The position numbers were made by a program, and so were the translations under genes. A model generated the notes under the pieces. It was not told the origin of the DNA, ran no database searches, and worked only from the letters and a program-made list of their open reading frames with translations. From the NCBI GenBank assembly GCA_963835885.1, contig CAWIHF010000001.1, forward strand, positions 124,001-188,000: a stretch of DNA of 64,000 nt, written 5' to 3'. This document shows, piece after piece, positions 18,760 to 28,086 of the stretch; within the stretch, counting starts at the first letter, position 1, and each line of letters starts with the position of its first letter. The stretch comes from Roseiarcus sp963835885 (lineage in GTDB: Bacteria; Pseudomonadota; Alphaproteobacteria; Rhizobiales; Beijerinckiaceae).

Positions 18760-19272
18760 TCATCCGGCGGGGGCGGGCCGCGTCCGAAGCCGCGACCGGC
18801 GGCGGAACGGCCAGGCGCATAAGTGAGTCGCTGCCCAGCCCACAAGAGCCGCGACGCCGGCGGTCACGAGGGCCTCGAACGTCAGAGGCGTGGCGGGCTC
18901 GTAATTGTCGATCGTGCGTTGCGCGATTTGCGGATCGAAGTCCTTGATCGTCACGTAGAGTCGCTTCAGCGGGCCGGCGGAAGCCATCGCTTCGAGCTGC
19001 TCCTGGAGCCGGGCGGCGCGCTCGATCGTTCGCTCCATGTCCTCGCCGCGCCGTCGGGCGAGGGGATCGCTGTCGGCTTCGAGCCGTTTGACGCCCTCGG
19101 ACGGCGACAGCCGTTCGGTCGCCGTCTCCGCTTCGAACTCGGCCACGATCCGCCTGAGCTCGTCGAGGGCGCCTCCGAGGCGTTGGCGATATTGCTGGGC
19201 GAACTCCGGCCCTTGCGAGCCGATCAGGCCGGCGATCAGGGCGATCGCCAAGGCGAGTCTGCGCGCCAGCAT
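18760..19272 (-). CDS. DUF2937 family membrane protein
   Basis: A 170-residue protein starting MLARRLALAIALIAGLIGSQ, a membrane anchor or signal, followed by GPEFAQQYRQRLGGALDELR and a second hydrophobic segment near the C-terminus (LVTAGVAALVGWAATHLC). This matches DUF2937, which is of unknown function. The ATG at 19272 is chosen because upstream in-frame residues lack the motif. Confidence 0.75.
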   Translation of the reverse strand: MLARRLALAIALIAGLIGSQGPEFAQQYRQRLGGALDELRRIVAEFEAETATERLSPSEGVKRLEADSDPLARRRGEDMERTIERAARLQEQLEAMASAGPLKRLYVTIKDFDPQIAQRTIDNYEPATPLTFEALVTAGVAALVGWAATHLCAWPFRRRSRLRTRPAPAG

Positions 19273-19491
19273 GGGGCTGTCCTGTTGGTTGGCCGGGGAG
19301 CACAGGATAGAGGCGCCCAGCCGCACCGTCACGCGCGAGGTTGACCCGGTTTTACGGCCCGCCCGCGCCTCCGGCCGGAGCGCATCGCATGGATCATGGC
19401 CCGACGATCGCAGCCGGCGCCCCCGATGGCGCGGGTTGCGGCGTTTAGAGAGCGGAGGCCTTCTCCAATCGCCTCGCCGGGGATTTATGGC

Positions 19492-21627
19492 ATGCCGAGT
19501 TCCGCATCCCAGACCAGCTACAGGCTGGGAAGCCTCTATGCCGTGGTCACCGCCGTTCTGATGGCGACCCAGGAGCCGTTTTCCTTTCTTGCCGCCAGCC
19601 GCCTGACCACGCTGCAGTTCGTGTTCCTGACCCAGGTGGCCCTGATGGTTTCCATTCCGTTGGTGACGCTGCCGCGCCGGGCGAGCCGCCGCGACTTCGT
19701 CGCGCTGCTCGGGAACGTGTCGAATTACGGAAAGCTGGCCGTCCTGTTCGCCATCGGCCTCGTCGGCTTGCTACTGTACAATTACGGCCTCGGCAAAGCC
19801 AATCCGGTGATCATTTCGGCGGTCGTCAATCTGTCGCCGTTCTGGGCCGCCCTGGTGGCGCTGCTGATCGCCAAGGTTCCGATCCCGGTTTCGCCGGCCG
19901 TGTTTTTCGGCTGTTTTCTGGGCGCGTTTGTCGGCGCGATGGTGGTCGCCTGGAGCCAGAACGGCGGGACCGGCAAGCCGGCGGCGAGCGTCTTGCACGA
20001 CTTTCTGCAGGGAGGCTGGGTCTACGCGATCCCCGTGCCGATAGGCACCGCCTTGGGCGCGACGCTCATCGGCAAATGGTTCGCGAAATACCAGGAGTCC
20101 GCTGCAGTGGCGGCGAATTTCTTTGTCGCCGGCGTCATCTTGATCCCGGCGACGCTATTCATGATGAACAGCCGCTCCGAACTGCGCTTCTGGGACCACC
20201 CGGCCGCGATCGTCCTCATGATCGTCGGCACGATCCTCGCCGGATCCGTCGGCCGCGTTCTTTATCAGGTCGCCTTGAGGATTACCGGCGGCGACAACGG
20301 CTTTGTCTCGATGTTCTTCAACCTCGTACCGGCGCTCACGGCTTTCATATCGCTGGCCATGTCGTTTTGGCTCGCCGCCCTGCACTTTGTCGTCGATCCC
20401 TTATTTTTCATCGGTCTGGCGCTGATCGTAGCCTCGCTGCTTTTGTTCTCGCTAAGAGCCTGGCGGCAGCCGGAGCGTGTCCCTTCGGCCCTTCGCCCCC
20501 GCACGACCGCGCGCCGGAAAAAGGTTAGGACGAAGGGCTGGACGGACCGCTCGCGGTGTTTGCCCGCGGCGTTCGTGCTAGGTCTTAGCCGCCCGTGCTC
20601 GCGAGGAGCCAGAGGAGCCTCGAACGCGACCTCCATGCAAAATTCCGCGCCCCCGAATTACCGACTTGGAAGCTTCCTCTCCCTGGTGACCGCCTTTCTG
20701 CTGGCGACGCAGGAGCCTTTCTCCTTTCTCGCCGCAAAACGCCTCACGACGATGCAGTTCGTGTGCCTGACCCAGATCGCCCTCCTGATTTCGATTCCGT
20801 TGGTGACGTTTCGCCCGTCCAGCCGTCGCGACTTCGTCGCTTTGCTCGCGGACGGCTCGAATTATGGAAAACTGGCGGTCGTCTTCGCGATCGGCATGAC
20901 CGGATTGCTGCTCTACAACTTCGGCCTCAGCGACGCCCATCCGATCATCGTATCGGCGATCCTCAACCTGACGCCCTTCTGGGCCGGCATGGTGGCGCTG
21001 AGCATATCAAGGGTGCCGTTCCCAGTTTCGCCGGCGGTGTTTTTCGCCTGCTTCCTCGGCGCCTTCGTCGGGGCGATGGCGGTCGCCTGGAGTCAGCTCG
21101 ACGTCTCCGGAAGACCGACGATCGGCCAACTGGCCGATAATTTCCTGCATGGCAGCTGGATATACATCATCCCCGTGCCGATATGCTCGGCTCTGGGCGG
21201 AACCCTGATCGGCAGATGGTTCGGGAAATACGAGGAGTTTGCCGCGGTCGCGGCGAATTTCTTCGTCGCCAACGTCGTCTTGATTCCAACAACGGTCTTG
21301 ATCCTCTACCGCCGCTCCGAACTGCAGTTCGACGCTCAGTTCGTCGCCGTGGCCCTGATGATCGTCGGCACGATCATCGCCGCGTCGGTCGGCCGTATCT
21401 TCTACCAGATCACGCTGACCGTCACGGGCGGCGATAACGGCTTCGTCACGATGTTCTGGAATCTGGTTCCAGCGCTCACCGCCTTGGTATCGCTCGCCAT
21501 GTCATTCTGGATCGCCGACCTGCATTTTGCCGTCGATCCCATGTATTTCCTTGGCCTGGGCTTGATCGCGGCGTCGTTGATGGTCTTTTCCTTAAAGTCA
21601 TGGCGGATGCCGCCCCGCGCCGCCTGA
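19492..21627 (+). CDS. fused tandem pair of DMT/EamA-like transporters
   Basis: One uninterrupted 711-codon frame encodes two similar membrane modules: copy 1 at about residues 1-325 and copy 2 from Met 382 to the end (330 residues). Each has about ten hydrophobic segments, and they align closely (ATQEPFSFLAASRLTTLQFV against ATQEPFSFLAAKRLTTMQFV). The linker (about residues 326-381) is Arg-rich and looks like read-through intergenic DNA. An ATG at 20635 could start copy 2 separately, with AGGAG about 17 bases upstream. So this is either a real double-length permease or two genes whose intergenic stop was lost. The substrate is unknown. Confidence 0.75.
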   Translation: MPSSASQTSYRLGSLYAVVTAVLMATQEPFSFLAASRLTTLQFVFLTQVALMVSIPLVTLPRRASRRDFVALLGNVSNYGKLAVLFAIGLVGLLLYNYGLGKANPVIISAVVNLSPFWAALVALLIAKVPIPVSPAVFFGCFLGAFVGAMVVAWSQNGGTGKPAASVLHDFLQGGWVYAIPVPIGTALGATLIGKWFAKYQESAAVAANFFVAGVILIPATLFMMNSRSELRFWDHPAAIVLMIVGTILAGSVGRVLYQVALRITGGDNGFVSMFFNLVPALTAFISLAMSFWLAALHFVVDPLFFIGLALIVASLLLFSLRAWRQPERVPSALRPRTTARRKKVRTKGWTDRSRCLPAAFVLGLSRPCSRGARGASNATSMQNSAPPNYRLGSFLSLVTAFLLATQEPFSFLAAKRLTTMQFVCLTQIALLISIPLVTFRPSSRRDFVALLADGSNYGKLAVVFAIGMTGLLLYNFGLSDAHPIIVSAILNLTPFWAGMVALSISRVPFPVSPAVFFACFLGAFVGAMAVAWSQLDVSGRPTIGQLADNFLHGSWIYIIPVPICSALGGTLIGRWFGKYEEFAAVAANFFVANVVLIPTTVLILYRRSELQFDAQFVAVALMIVGTIIAASVGRIFYQITLTVTGGDNGFVTMFWNLVPALTALVSLAMSFWIADLHFAVDPMYFLGLGLIAASLMVFSLKSWRMPPRAA

Positions 21628-21852
21628 GACGCTGTCGCCGCGCTCCAAAGTCCGTCGAAAGACGGGCGTCCTTCCGGACGCTGGGTGGATCACGCCGAGC
21701 GTTCTGCAGCGGCGGCGCCTTCGCTGAACCCGGAATGCGGTGGATCCCGTGCTTGGCCGGACGCGGCCGTCGCGTCTCAACGTCAACGCTTTCGTCGCGG
21801 CCGTCGCGTTTCCTCGGGCGCCAAGCGCCAGTCTCGCGAAATCCATGACCCT

Positions 21853-22248
21853 CTAAATCGTCGGCTTCTCCCGCCCGAGCATGATCGAAAAGATCCGCCC
21901 GGCGATCGCTGCGCCGAGCGCCGGCGTCAACCGTAACGGCAGGCAGGAATTGACCGCGCGCTCGGCCTCGTCGAGAAAGCGCTTTTGCGCCTCGGCGTCG
22001 CCCTCGAGATGCGTATAAGTGATCCTCGGCTTGCCGAAGATCGAGCCGTCGCGCCTGGTCATGAACTTGATCGTCACCCGCGAGCCGTTTGCGCCGAGCG
22101 AGCTCTGCGAAAGACAGGCGCCGAACTGGCGGCGAAGATCCGTGAGGCTATTGGCCGGCGTCGTCTCCTGCGCGACGGCGACCGCTGCGGCGAGCAGCAC
22201 GGCTGCAGCCACGACGCCCCGACAAAGGGGATGATGCAAGCCGCCCAC
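21853..22248 (-). CDS. exported TonB-C-terminal-like hypothetical
   Basis: A 131-residue protein with a signal peptide (VVAAAVLLAAAVAVAQ) and a small domain with the pattern VTIKFMTRRDGSIFGKPRIT and two cysteines. It resembles periplasmic proteins with a TonB C-terminal-like fold found in rhizobia. GTG 22248 lies just downstream of the GFA gene stop (22253), so the two are probably co-transcribed. Confidence 0.6.
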   Translation of the reverse strand: MGGLHHPLCRGVVAAAVLLAAAVAVAQETTPANSLTDLRRQFGACLSQSSLGANGSRVTIKFMTRRDGSIFGKPRITYTHLEGDAEAQKRFLDEAERAVNSCLPLRLTPALGAAIAGRIFSIMLGREKPTI

Positions 22249-22252
22249 CGCG

Positions 22253-22715
22253 CTAGCCAAACAGCGCCTTGCGCCGGGCGAGGCTTTCCGCCGGCCACAA
22301 GGTCTTCGAGTCGTAATAGGCCTCAAACGCGGGAACGTCCGCGGGCAGCGCGATCCAGGGCAGTTTGGAGCGGGTATAGATGTGGACGTCGGGCGGCAGC
22401 GCTGACGGCTCGTCCAGCGCGCCGACCCGAACGAAGCTCAACGGCAGAACGCCGCCGTAATGGCTCCAGACCGCGATCTTACACACGGGGCATCGATGGA
22501 TGACGTGCGGCCGGCCGCTGTCGGTCGGAACCGGCGCCGCCTCGGTGTCGCCCTTGAGCTTCTCGACCCGGTCGGTCTCGATCAGGGCATTGATCACGAA
22601 GGCGCTGCCGGTCTGCCTAGTCGCGGCAGTGGCAGCAGTGGACGAACATCGGTTTCGACGCCAGCCGGTAGCGCATCCGTCCGCAGGCGCAACCGCCGTC
22701 GAGGGCAAGGCCCAT
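22253..22715 (-). pseudogene. GFA (DUF636) family protein, frameshifted in the zinc site
   Basis: The start ATG 22715 has an AGGAGG site and gives MGLALDGGCACGRMRYRLA and then CCHCRD, followed by an in-frame TAG. The remainder (QTGSAFVINALIETDRVEKL to KALFG) lies in another frame. Family members continue CRDCQxQTGSAF, so about five bases carrying the third Cys of the site are missing. GFA proteins bind zinc, and the type member acts on S-hydroxymethylglutathione; most relatives are uncharacterised. This may be a true lesion rather than a one-base error. Confidence 0.75.
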
Positions 22716-22865
22716 CCTCTCCTCCTTTCAGGCTCTGATGATCGTCGGTAAGCCTCGCAGTGATGCGCCGGACGCTGGGATGGGGGCAAGATAAAATTGG
22801 CGCTTCCGTTGCGGCGCCGGGCGATACGTGGGAATCTGGCGGGAAAGAGCCATCGGAATCGCGCC

Positions 22866-23705
22866 ATGCCGGACCGCTCGGCCAGACTTCGCAAAGCCTA
22901 TGCCGCCGCCATCGCCCGAAGCGCCGGCCTGACCGACAAGCGGGTCGAGGCCGCCTTCGCCGCCGTCCCCCGAGAGGACTTCTCCGGCCCGCCGCCGTGG
23001 CGGATCTCGGGCGGATTGTTCAGCCACTCCGCAGAGGACGACGTCGCCAGCCTCTACGGCGACGTGCTGGTCGTCATCGACGCCGGGCGCGGCATCAACA
23101 ACGGCCAGCCGTCCCTGCATGCGATGAGCATCGAGGCGCTGGCGATCAAGGAGGGCGAGACGGTCGTCCAGATCGGCGCGGGAGCGGGCTATTACACGGC
23201 CATCCTCGCCCACCTCGTCGGCCCGACCGGCAGGGTGGTCGCCTACGAGATCGAGGCGGACATCGCCGAGCGCGCCCGCAAGAATCTCGCCGGGTTCCCC
23301 CAGGTCGAGGTTCGCGCCCGTTCGGGGATCGGCGACGACCTGCCGCAGGCCGACGCGATCTATGTCAACGCGGCCGCGTCGCATCCGCCGCGGGTCTGGC
23401 TCGACGCGTTGAATCCCGGCGGCCGGCTGCTCTTCCCGCTTCAGGCGGCGCATTCGAGCGGCGCGATGCTGCTCGTCACGCGGCCGATGAACGAGGCGAA
23501 GGCCTGGCCGGCCCGGCTGCTCGGCGGCGTGGTGTTCATCGCCTGCGAAGGCGCTCAGGACACGGAAATGGGCCGCAGGGTCGAAAAAGCTTTTCACCGT
23601 GGCGGCGCACATCAGGTACGCTGGCTGCGCTTCGGCGACGGGCGGGCCGAAAACGTCTGGCTGCAGGGCGACGGCTGGTCGCTGACCACCAAGGAGGATG
23701 GTTAG
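22866..23705 (+). CDS. PCMT-like SAM-dependent methyltransferase
   Basis: A 279-residue protein with the SAM-binding motif VVQIGAGAGYYTAILAHLVG and the N-terminal pattern VEAAFAAVPREDF typical of protein-L-isoaspartate O-methyltransferase relatives. The usual active-site Ser/Thr context is altered (NNGQPSLHAMSIEAL), so it may be a divergent paralogue. ATG 22866 is the first Met with the family N-terminus. Confidence 0.8.
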   Translation: MPDRSARLRKAYAAAIARSAGLTDKRVEAAFAAVPREDFSGPPPWRISGGLFSHSAEDDVASLYGDVLVVIDAGRGINNGQPSLHAMSIEALAIKEGETVVQIGAGAGYYTAILAHLVGPTGRVVAYEIEADIAERARKNLAGFPQVEVRARSGIGDDLPQADAIYVNAAASHPPRVWLDALNPGGRLLFPLQAAHSSGAMLLVTRPMNEAKAWPARLLGGVVFIACEGAQDTEMGRRVEKAFHRGGAHQVRWLRFGDGRAENVWLQGDGWSLTTKEDG

Positions 23706-24489
23706 GCCATTCTCCGAGAGCAACCCTGAGGGTCAAAAGTGATAACTGACGCCCGCGCGCACCTGCTCGCTTTGGCGTACCAACCGATACTCGACGGGAA
23801 CGTCCCCTTAACTTGAGGAAAGCGCTGGAGCTGGTTCCGATCGACTGGGATCGTCGTTCGCCAGGAGGGGGCTCGACGCCGACGACCCGCCATTTCCTTC
23901 AGAAAGCTTCCAAACGCTTCAAAAAATTTCAAAGAATTTCACTGGGAAAACCTTACTTATCAAAGCCTTACGACCGAATTTGGCGAATTTGGCGGCTGAA
24001 ACGGCTGAAATTTTCTCCGTGGCGCCGCGCGGCTCGGTCCGAAGGCGACTAATCAACATATCGACATCGGCCTTCTCTCCATATGCAAGGCTGCGAGGGG
24101 ACCATCTCCCCAAGACCGGGGCGGGTCCGAGGGAAGCGGACAAGGACGTTCTCCGTTGCGGTGTGTTAAGAACATATCAGGAACATATCTTGGGGCTCTT
24201 GTCGAGAGATTGTTCTGCTTCGGGATCGCCTCCGAGTTTGAATTGCGGATCCCGGGCCGGAAGCGAAAGAACGCCGAAGGACCGTCCCGTGGGGCACGAC
24301 AAGACGATCACCCTCGTCGCCGGTCTCGCGGCTTCGAGGGCTTGCGGCACCGAAGGTCTACGACCGGCCAATGAACGCCGCCGAGCGAACCGTCGCTGGC
24401 CTGATCTGCTCTAGTCCCATAGCCAGCCTATTCCGGACGCGCATTTGCCGCGCTCTCAAGGCCTCGGTCAAAGCCGGCGTCCGCGTCGC
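23706..24489. other. long non-coding gap with dispersed repeat and SOS-like site
   Basis: This roughly 780-base gap has lower GC than its surroundings and no convincing gene. It contains a run of near-tandem nine-base units at about 23907-23950 and 23975-24012 (GAATTTGGC twice, GGCTGAAAC, GGCTGAAAT). The segment ACTTATCAAAGCCTTACG at 23955 recurs at 53215. A GAAC-N7-GAAC site is at 24170. Confidence 0.55.
24170..24184. promoter_or_regulatory. candidate LexA (SOS) box without a clear target gene
   Basis: GAAC ATATCAG GAAC matches the alphaproteobacterial GAAC-N7-GAAC operator, with favourable flanks (AGAACAT, GGAACAT). No recognisable gene starts nearby on either strand. About two such matches are expected by chance in 64 kb counting both strands, so evidence is weak without a target. 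Confidence 0.35.
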
Positions 24490-25826
24490 TCAGCTCCGCG
24501 TCGCCAAACTCCGTCCTGACGCGTCGGCGCGCAACTTCGCCATCCTCCGCTGAGGCAGGCCGTCGAGCCCGGCGAAGCGGGCCGCTGCTCCGAGCGCCTC
24601 CTCGATGCGCAACACCTCATTCCATTTCGCCATTCGCTCGGACCGCGCGAACGAGCCGACCTTGAGCTGTCCGGCCCGCCAGCCGATTGCGAGATGCGCG
24701 ATCGACGTATCTTCGGTTTCGCCCGAGCGGGCGGAGACGATCGTCCCGAAGCCGTGGGCGAGACCTTCGTCGAGCGCTTCCTTGGCCCTGGTGACCGTGC
24801 CCGCCTGATTAACCTTGATCAGGACCGCGTTCGCGCTGCCGGCGCGGTCCGCTTCCGCGACAAGCGGAGCACTGGTGACGAGAAGGTCGTCGCCGATGAC
24901 CTGGACGCGGTCTCCGACCGCCGCCATGAAGCGTTGAAAGCCGGCGACGTCGTCCTCGGCGAACGGGTCTTCGATCGAGACGATGGGGTATCGCGCGCAC
25001 CAGCCGAGAAGCAGTTCGGCGAGCCCGTCCCGGTCGAGTTCGCGCTTCTCGAGGCCAAGCCGATAGAATCCTCCCCGCCCCAACTCCGACGCGGCGACGT
25101 CGAGCGAGATTGCGACGTCGTCGCCCGGCGTCAGGCGAGCCTGCTCGATCGCCAGGATCAGCGTGTCGAGCGCCTGTTCGTTGCTCGAAAAGGCCGGCCA
25201 CCAGCCGCCTTCATCCGCCACGCCCTGCAGGAGGTCGCGCTCGGCCATGATCCGTCCCGCGGCGTGATAGACTTCGGCCGCGATCTCCAGCGCTTCTGCG
25301 AAGGTCTTGGCGCGGGGCGCGACAATCATGAAATCCTGAACGTCGGTCCTCCGTCCGGCGTGGGCGCCGCCGCCGAAAATCTGGATTTCCGGCAGCGGAA
25401 TGAGCGCCGGGCCGTCGCCGGCGAGGTGGCGCCAGAGCGGAACCCTGCGGCTCGCCGCGGCGGCGTGGAGAACCGCGAGCGAAACCGCGGTCAGCGCATT
25501 GCCGCCGAGCCGGGAGAGGTTCTCGGTGCCGTCCAGTTCGACAAGCGCCCGGTCGACACCAGCTTGATCGAACGGATCGGCGCCCATCAACGCGGGCGCG
25601 ATTTCGGTCAAAATTCCGTCGAGGGCGCCGCGAACGTCGAGCCCGCCGAGCCGTGAGCCGCCGTCGCGCTTCTCCACCGACTCGCGGCTGCCGCGCGACG
25701 CGCCGGCGGGGGCGATCGCGCGCCCGGCGGCCCCGTCGCTCAAGTCGATTTCCGCCTCCACCGTCGGCCGGCCGCGCGAATCCCAGACTCGCCGTGCCCT
25801 GAGGGATCTATGACGGGATCGCTCAT
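24490..25826 (-). CDS. enolase-superfamily protein with altered active site
   Basis: About 445 residues with enolase architecture. Retained motifs are WDSRGRPTVEAEI, GGGAHAGR, VADEGGWWP, SLDVAASE, SIEDPF, IGDDLLVTS, the catalytic lysine in LIKVNQAGT, and QLKVGSFARSE. Departures are SARSGETEDT where enolases have SHRSGE (His to Ala), VQDFMI for IQEFMI (Glu to Asp) and PAGASRG for PSGASTG. The true start is probably ATG 25826, overlapping the kinase stop (ATGA), with a one-base deletion near 25812 to reach RSLRARRVW. It is the last gene of an SDR-kinase-enolase operon. Probably not the housekeeping enolase; substrate unknown. Confidence 0.8.
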
Positions 25827-26815
25827 CCGGTCCGGCTCCAGGCGTCGGCCACGCCCGCAAGAGTTTGCGGCGGCGCTGCGATCAACGGCGTCGCGCAGCG
25901 CCGGACCGCCTCGCGCTCGCTGTCGCGGGTCAGGTATTCGACCGGGGACTTGCCGTCGACCCGCGCCAAGAACAAGGCCGGCAGCAGGGCGGCGGCGCGC
26001 GCCTCGAGGCTGCTCGCCGACTCCCAGTCGACGCCGGCGAGATAGGCGCCGGCGAGCGTCGCGAAGGCCGCAAGATAGGGCGCCTTGCGCGCGCCCTCAC
26101 GCGCGCCCTTGAGAAGCAGATGATTGAGGCAGAAAGCGATGTCGAACGCCGGGTCGCCGAACCAGGCGCATTCCGCGTCGAGAAAGACCGGTCCGTCCGG
26201 GCCGACGAGGATGTTCTTCGGGCTGACGTCGCCGTGCACCAGAGCTCGCTTCGTCGACAGCGTGATCTCGACGAGCCTATCCAACCGGGCGGCGAGGGCA
26301 GGGTGCGCCCGACCGGTCGCGCGCAGATAAGGCTCGATGCGGATCGCCTCGAAGGTGCCGTCATGGGCGAAGGCCGTCCGCATTTCCGGCTCGGCCGCGC
26401 TCCTCGCGTGGATCAGCGCCAGGTCGCGCCCGACCGCGGCGGCGAAGTCTTGCTCGACCCGCCCCTCGAGCAGTTCGGCCTTCCACAGGCGAAAGCGTTC
26501 GGGCGGCAGATAGTCCATGGCGAAGAGGCCGGCGTCGGAATCTTCAGCTAGCACGCTCGGGGCGGCGCGCGGAAGCCAGCGCGCGACTGCGCGCATCCAC
26601 GCGGCCTCGGCGGCGTTGCGCTGGACCGGCGCCTCCCACAGCGCGGCCACCTTCAGCCTCTGCAGCGCCCGCTTGACGCAGAAGCGTCGTCCGCCGGCCT
26701 CGACGAGGCTGATGTCGGACGAGACGCCTCCGGTCAGCGGCGTGATCAAAACCTCTTCGCCTGATCGCACGAGGCCGAGGCGGCGAAGATCCTCGCCGAG
26801 ATCGCCGGTTGGCAT
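25823..26815 (-). CDS. APH-family phosphotransferase (small-molecule kinase)
   Basis: A 330-residue kinase with a glycine-rich start (LTGGVSSDISLVEA), a catalytic loop HGDVSPKNILVG and a metal-binding DAECAWFGDPAFD. These are hallmarks of aminoglycoside phosphotransferase, choline kinase and methylthioribose kinase relatives. ATG 26815 starts five bases after the SDR stop, and its stop overlaps the next ATG. In this operon a sugar or sugar-acid kinase role is more likely than antibiotic resistance. Confidence 0.85.
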   Translation of the reverse strand: MPTGDLGEDLRRLGLVRSGEEVLITPLTGGVSSDISLVEAGGRRFCVKRALQRLKVAALWEAPVQRNAAEAAWMRAVARWLPRAAPSVLAEDSDAGLFAMDYLPPERFRLWKAELLEGRVEQDFAAAVGRDLALIHARSAAEPEMRTAFAHDGTFEAIRIEPYLRATGRAHPALAARLDRLVEITLSTKRALVHGDVSPKNILVGPDGPVFLDAECAWFGDPAFDIAFCLNHLLLKGAREGARKAPYLAAFATLAGAYLAGVDWESASSLEARAAALLPALFLARVDGKSPVEYLTRDSEREAVRRCATPLIAAPPQTLAGVADAWSRTG

Positions 26816-26819
26816 CGGA

Positions 26820-27569
26820 TCAATAGGTGGCGCGCCCGCCGGACAGGTCGAACACGGCCCCGGTGCTGAAGGAGCATTCGCGGCTCGCAAGCCAGCAGAC
26901 GAGCGAAGCGGCTTCCTCGAGCGTTCCGAAGCGCTCCATCGGGATCTTCGAGCGCATGTAGGCGATAAAGTCGGGAGTGACCTGCTCGAGGATCGGCGTT
27001 TCGATTGTCGCGGGTGCGACGGCGTTGACGTTGACGCCGTCCTTGGCGAGCTCCTTGCCGAGCGACTTGGTGAGGCCGATCACCGCCGCCTTCGAGGCGC
27101 TGTAGGCCGACGCCTTCGGATTGCCTTCCTTGCCGGCGATCGAGGCGATGTTGACGATGCGGCCGTAGCCGCGCGCCTTCATCTGCCGGGCGACAAACCG
27201 GTTGCAATAGAAAAGGCCGTTGACGTTGATATCGAACACCCGCTTCCACTCGCCGATCGGATAGTCGATCAGGGTCGCGGTCGGTCCGGCGACGCCGGCG
27301 CTGCAGACGAGGGCGTCGACCCGGCCCATCGCGGCTTCGGCATCCTCCGTCGCGCGCTCGACGTCGTCCGGGTCGGTGACGTCGACCCGCCGCGCCCGGC
27401 TCTTGCCGCCGAGTTTCGCCGTCGCGTCGTCGAGCCGCCGCGGATCGATGTCCCAGAGCAAAACCTCGCCGCCTTCGCCGACGATCCTTGCCGCGACGGC
27501 AAAGCCGATCCCGGAGCCGCCCCCTGTGACAACGGCGTTGATCCCCTCGAAGCGTTCGCCGGCTGCCAT
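26820..27569 (-). CDS. short-chain dehydrogenase/reductase
   Basis: A 249-residue classical SDR with a cofactor motif VTGGGSGIGFAVAARI, an NAG-type strand (SAGVAG) and the catalytic YSASKAA with upstream Ser (NIASIAGKEG). Acidic LWDID after strand two suggests NAD(H). It resembles FabG-type sugar or polyol dehydrogenases. It is the first gene of the operon with the kinase and enolase-like genes, and is likely the oxidising step. Confidence 0.9.
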   Translation of the reverse strand: MAAGERFEGINAVVTGGGSGIGFAVAARIVGEGGEVLLWDIDPRRLDDATAKLGGKSRARRVDVTDPDDVERATEDAEAAMGRVDALVCSAGVAGPTATLIDYPIGEWKRVFDINVNGLFYCNRFVARQMKARGYGRIVNIASIAGKEGNPKASAYSASKAAVIGLTKSLGKELAKDGVNVNAVAPATIETPILEQVTPDFIAYMRSKIPMERFGTLEEAASLVCWLASRECSFSTGAVFDLSGGRATY

Positions 27570-28086
27570 GTCGTGCTCCTCCCGTTCCGTCGTTCGTCTA
27601 CGGCGCCCAGGAAATTGGGCCAATCCCGCCGCCGGACCTCCGGCAGGTTAGCAGCGCGAATTTTTCTGGGAAGCCCTAACGCGCCTGCCGCCGTGCGGGA
27701 AGTCGGCTTGGACCCGCCGGTTGTACGTTACCCTGCGCTGCGAAGACCCCGTCCGGCCGTCGACCGAATTGGCGCTGGATGGCCAGCCGACCCGATTTAG
27801 AGATTCGCAGCGGGCAAATTGAGTGTCGCGGATCGACGTTTTACGGACGTCGCAGACCACGGTCTTGGACGCCTTAATTGGGCGGATCGTGCGTCTACAG
27901 AGGTCGCTTCGGGAAGGACCGGAGTTCGCATCGCGAAGGGGGATTGCGATCATTCGAAGTCGACACCGTGGACGGCCGAGATGCGCAAATATCATCTGCC
28001 AATTCGAGGCGCTGCGCGCCCCGCAAATCGGAGTGCGACCTCTCACTCACGCTCATTTGATAAATCGCATATCTGCCAAAGTATTG
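27570..28086. other. intergenic region between permease and SDR operon
   Basis: A gap of about 517 bases. No coding signal is convincing on either strand. Local GC is a little lower near 28040-28085. It may contain the promoter for the SDR-kinase-enolase genes. I see no attachment site or strong hairpin. Confidence 0.4.

Noticed and set aside
24490..25860. Start of the enolase-like protein at 25860
   Set aside because: The first 20 residues from there are antisense-like and overlap the kinase end. ATG 25826 overlaps the kinase stop and, with one base restored, gives the normal family N-terminus.
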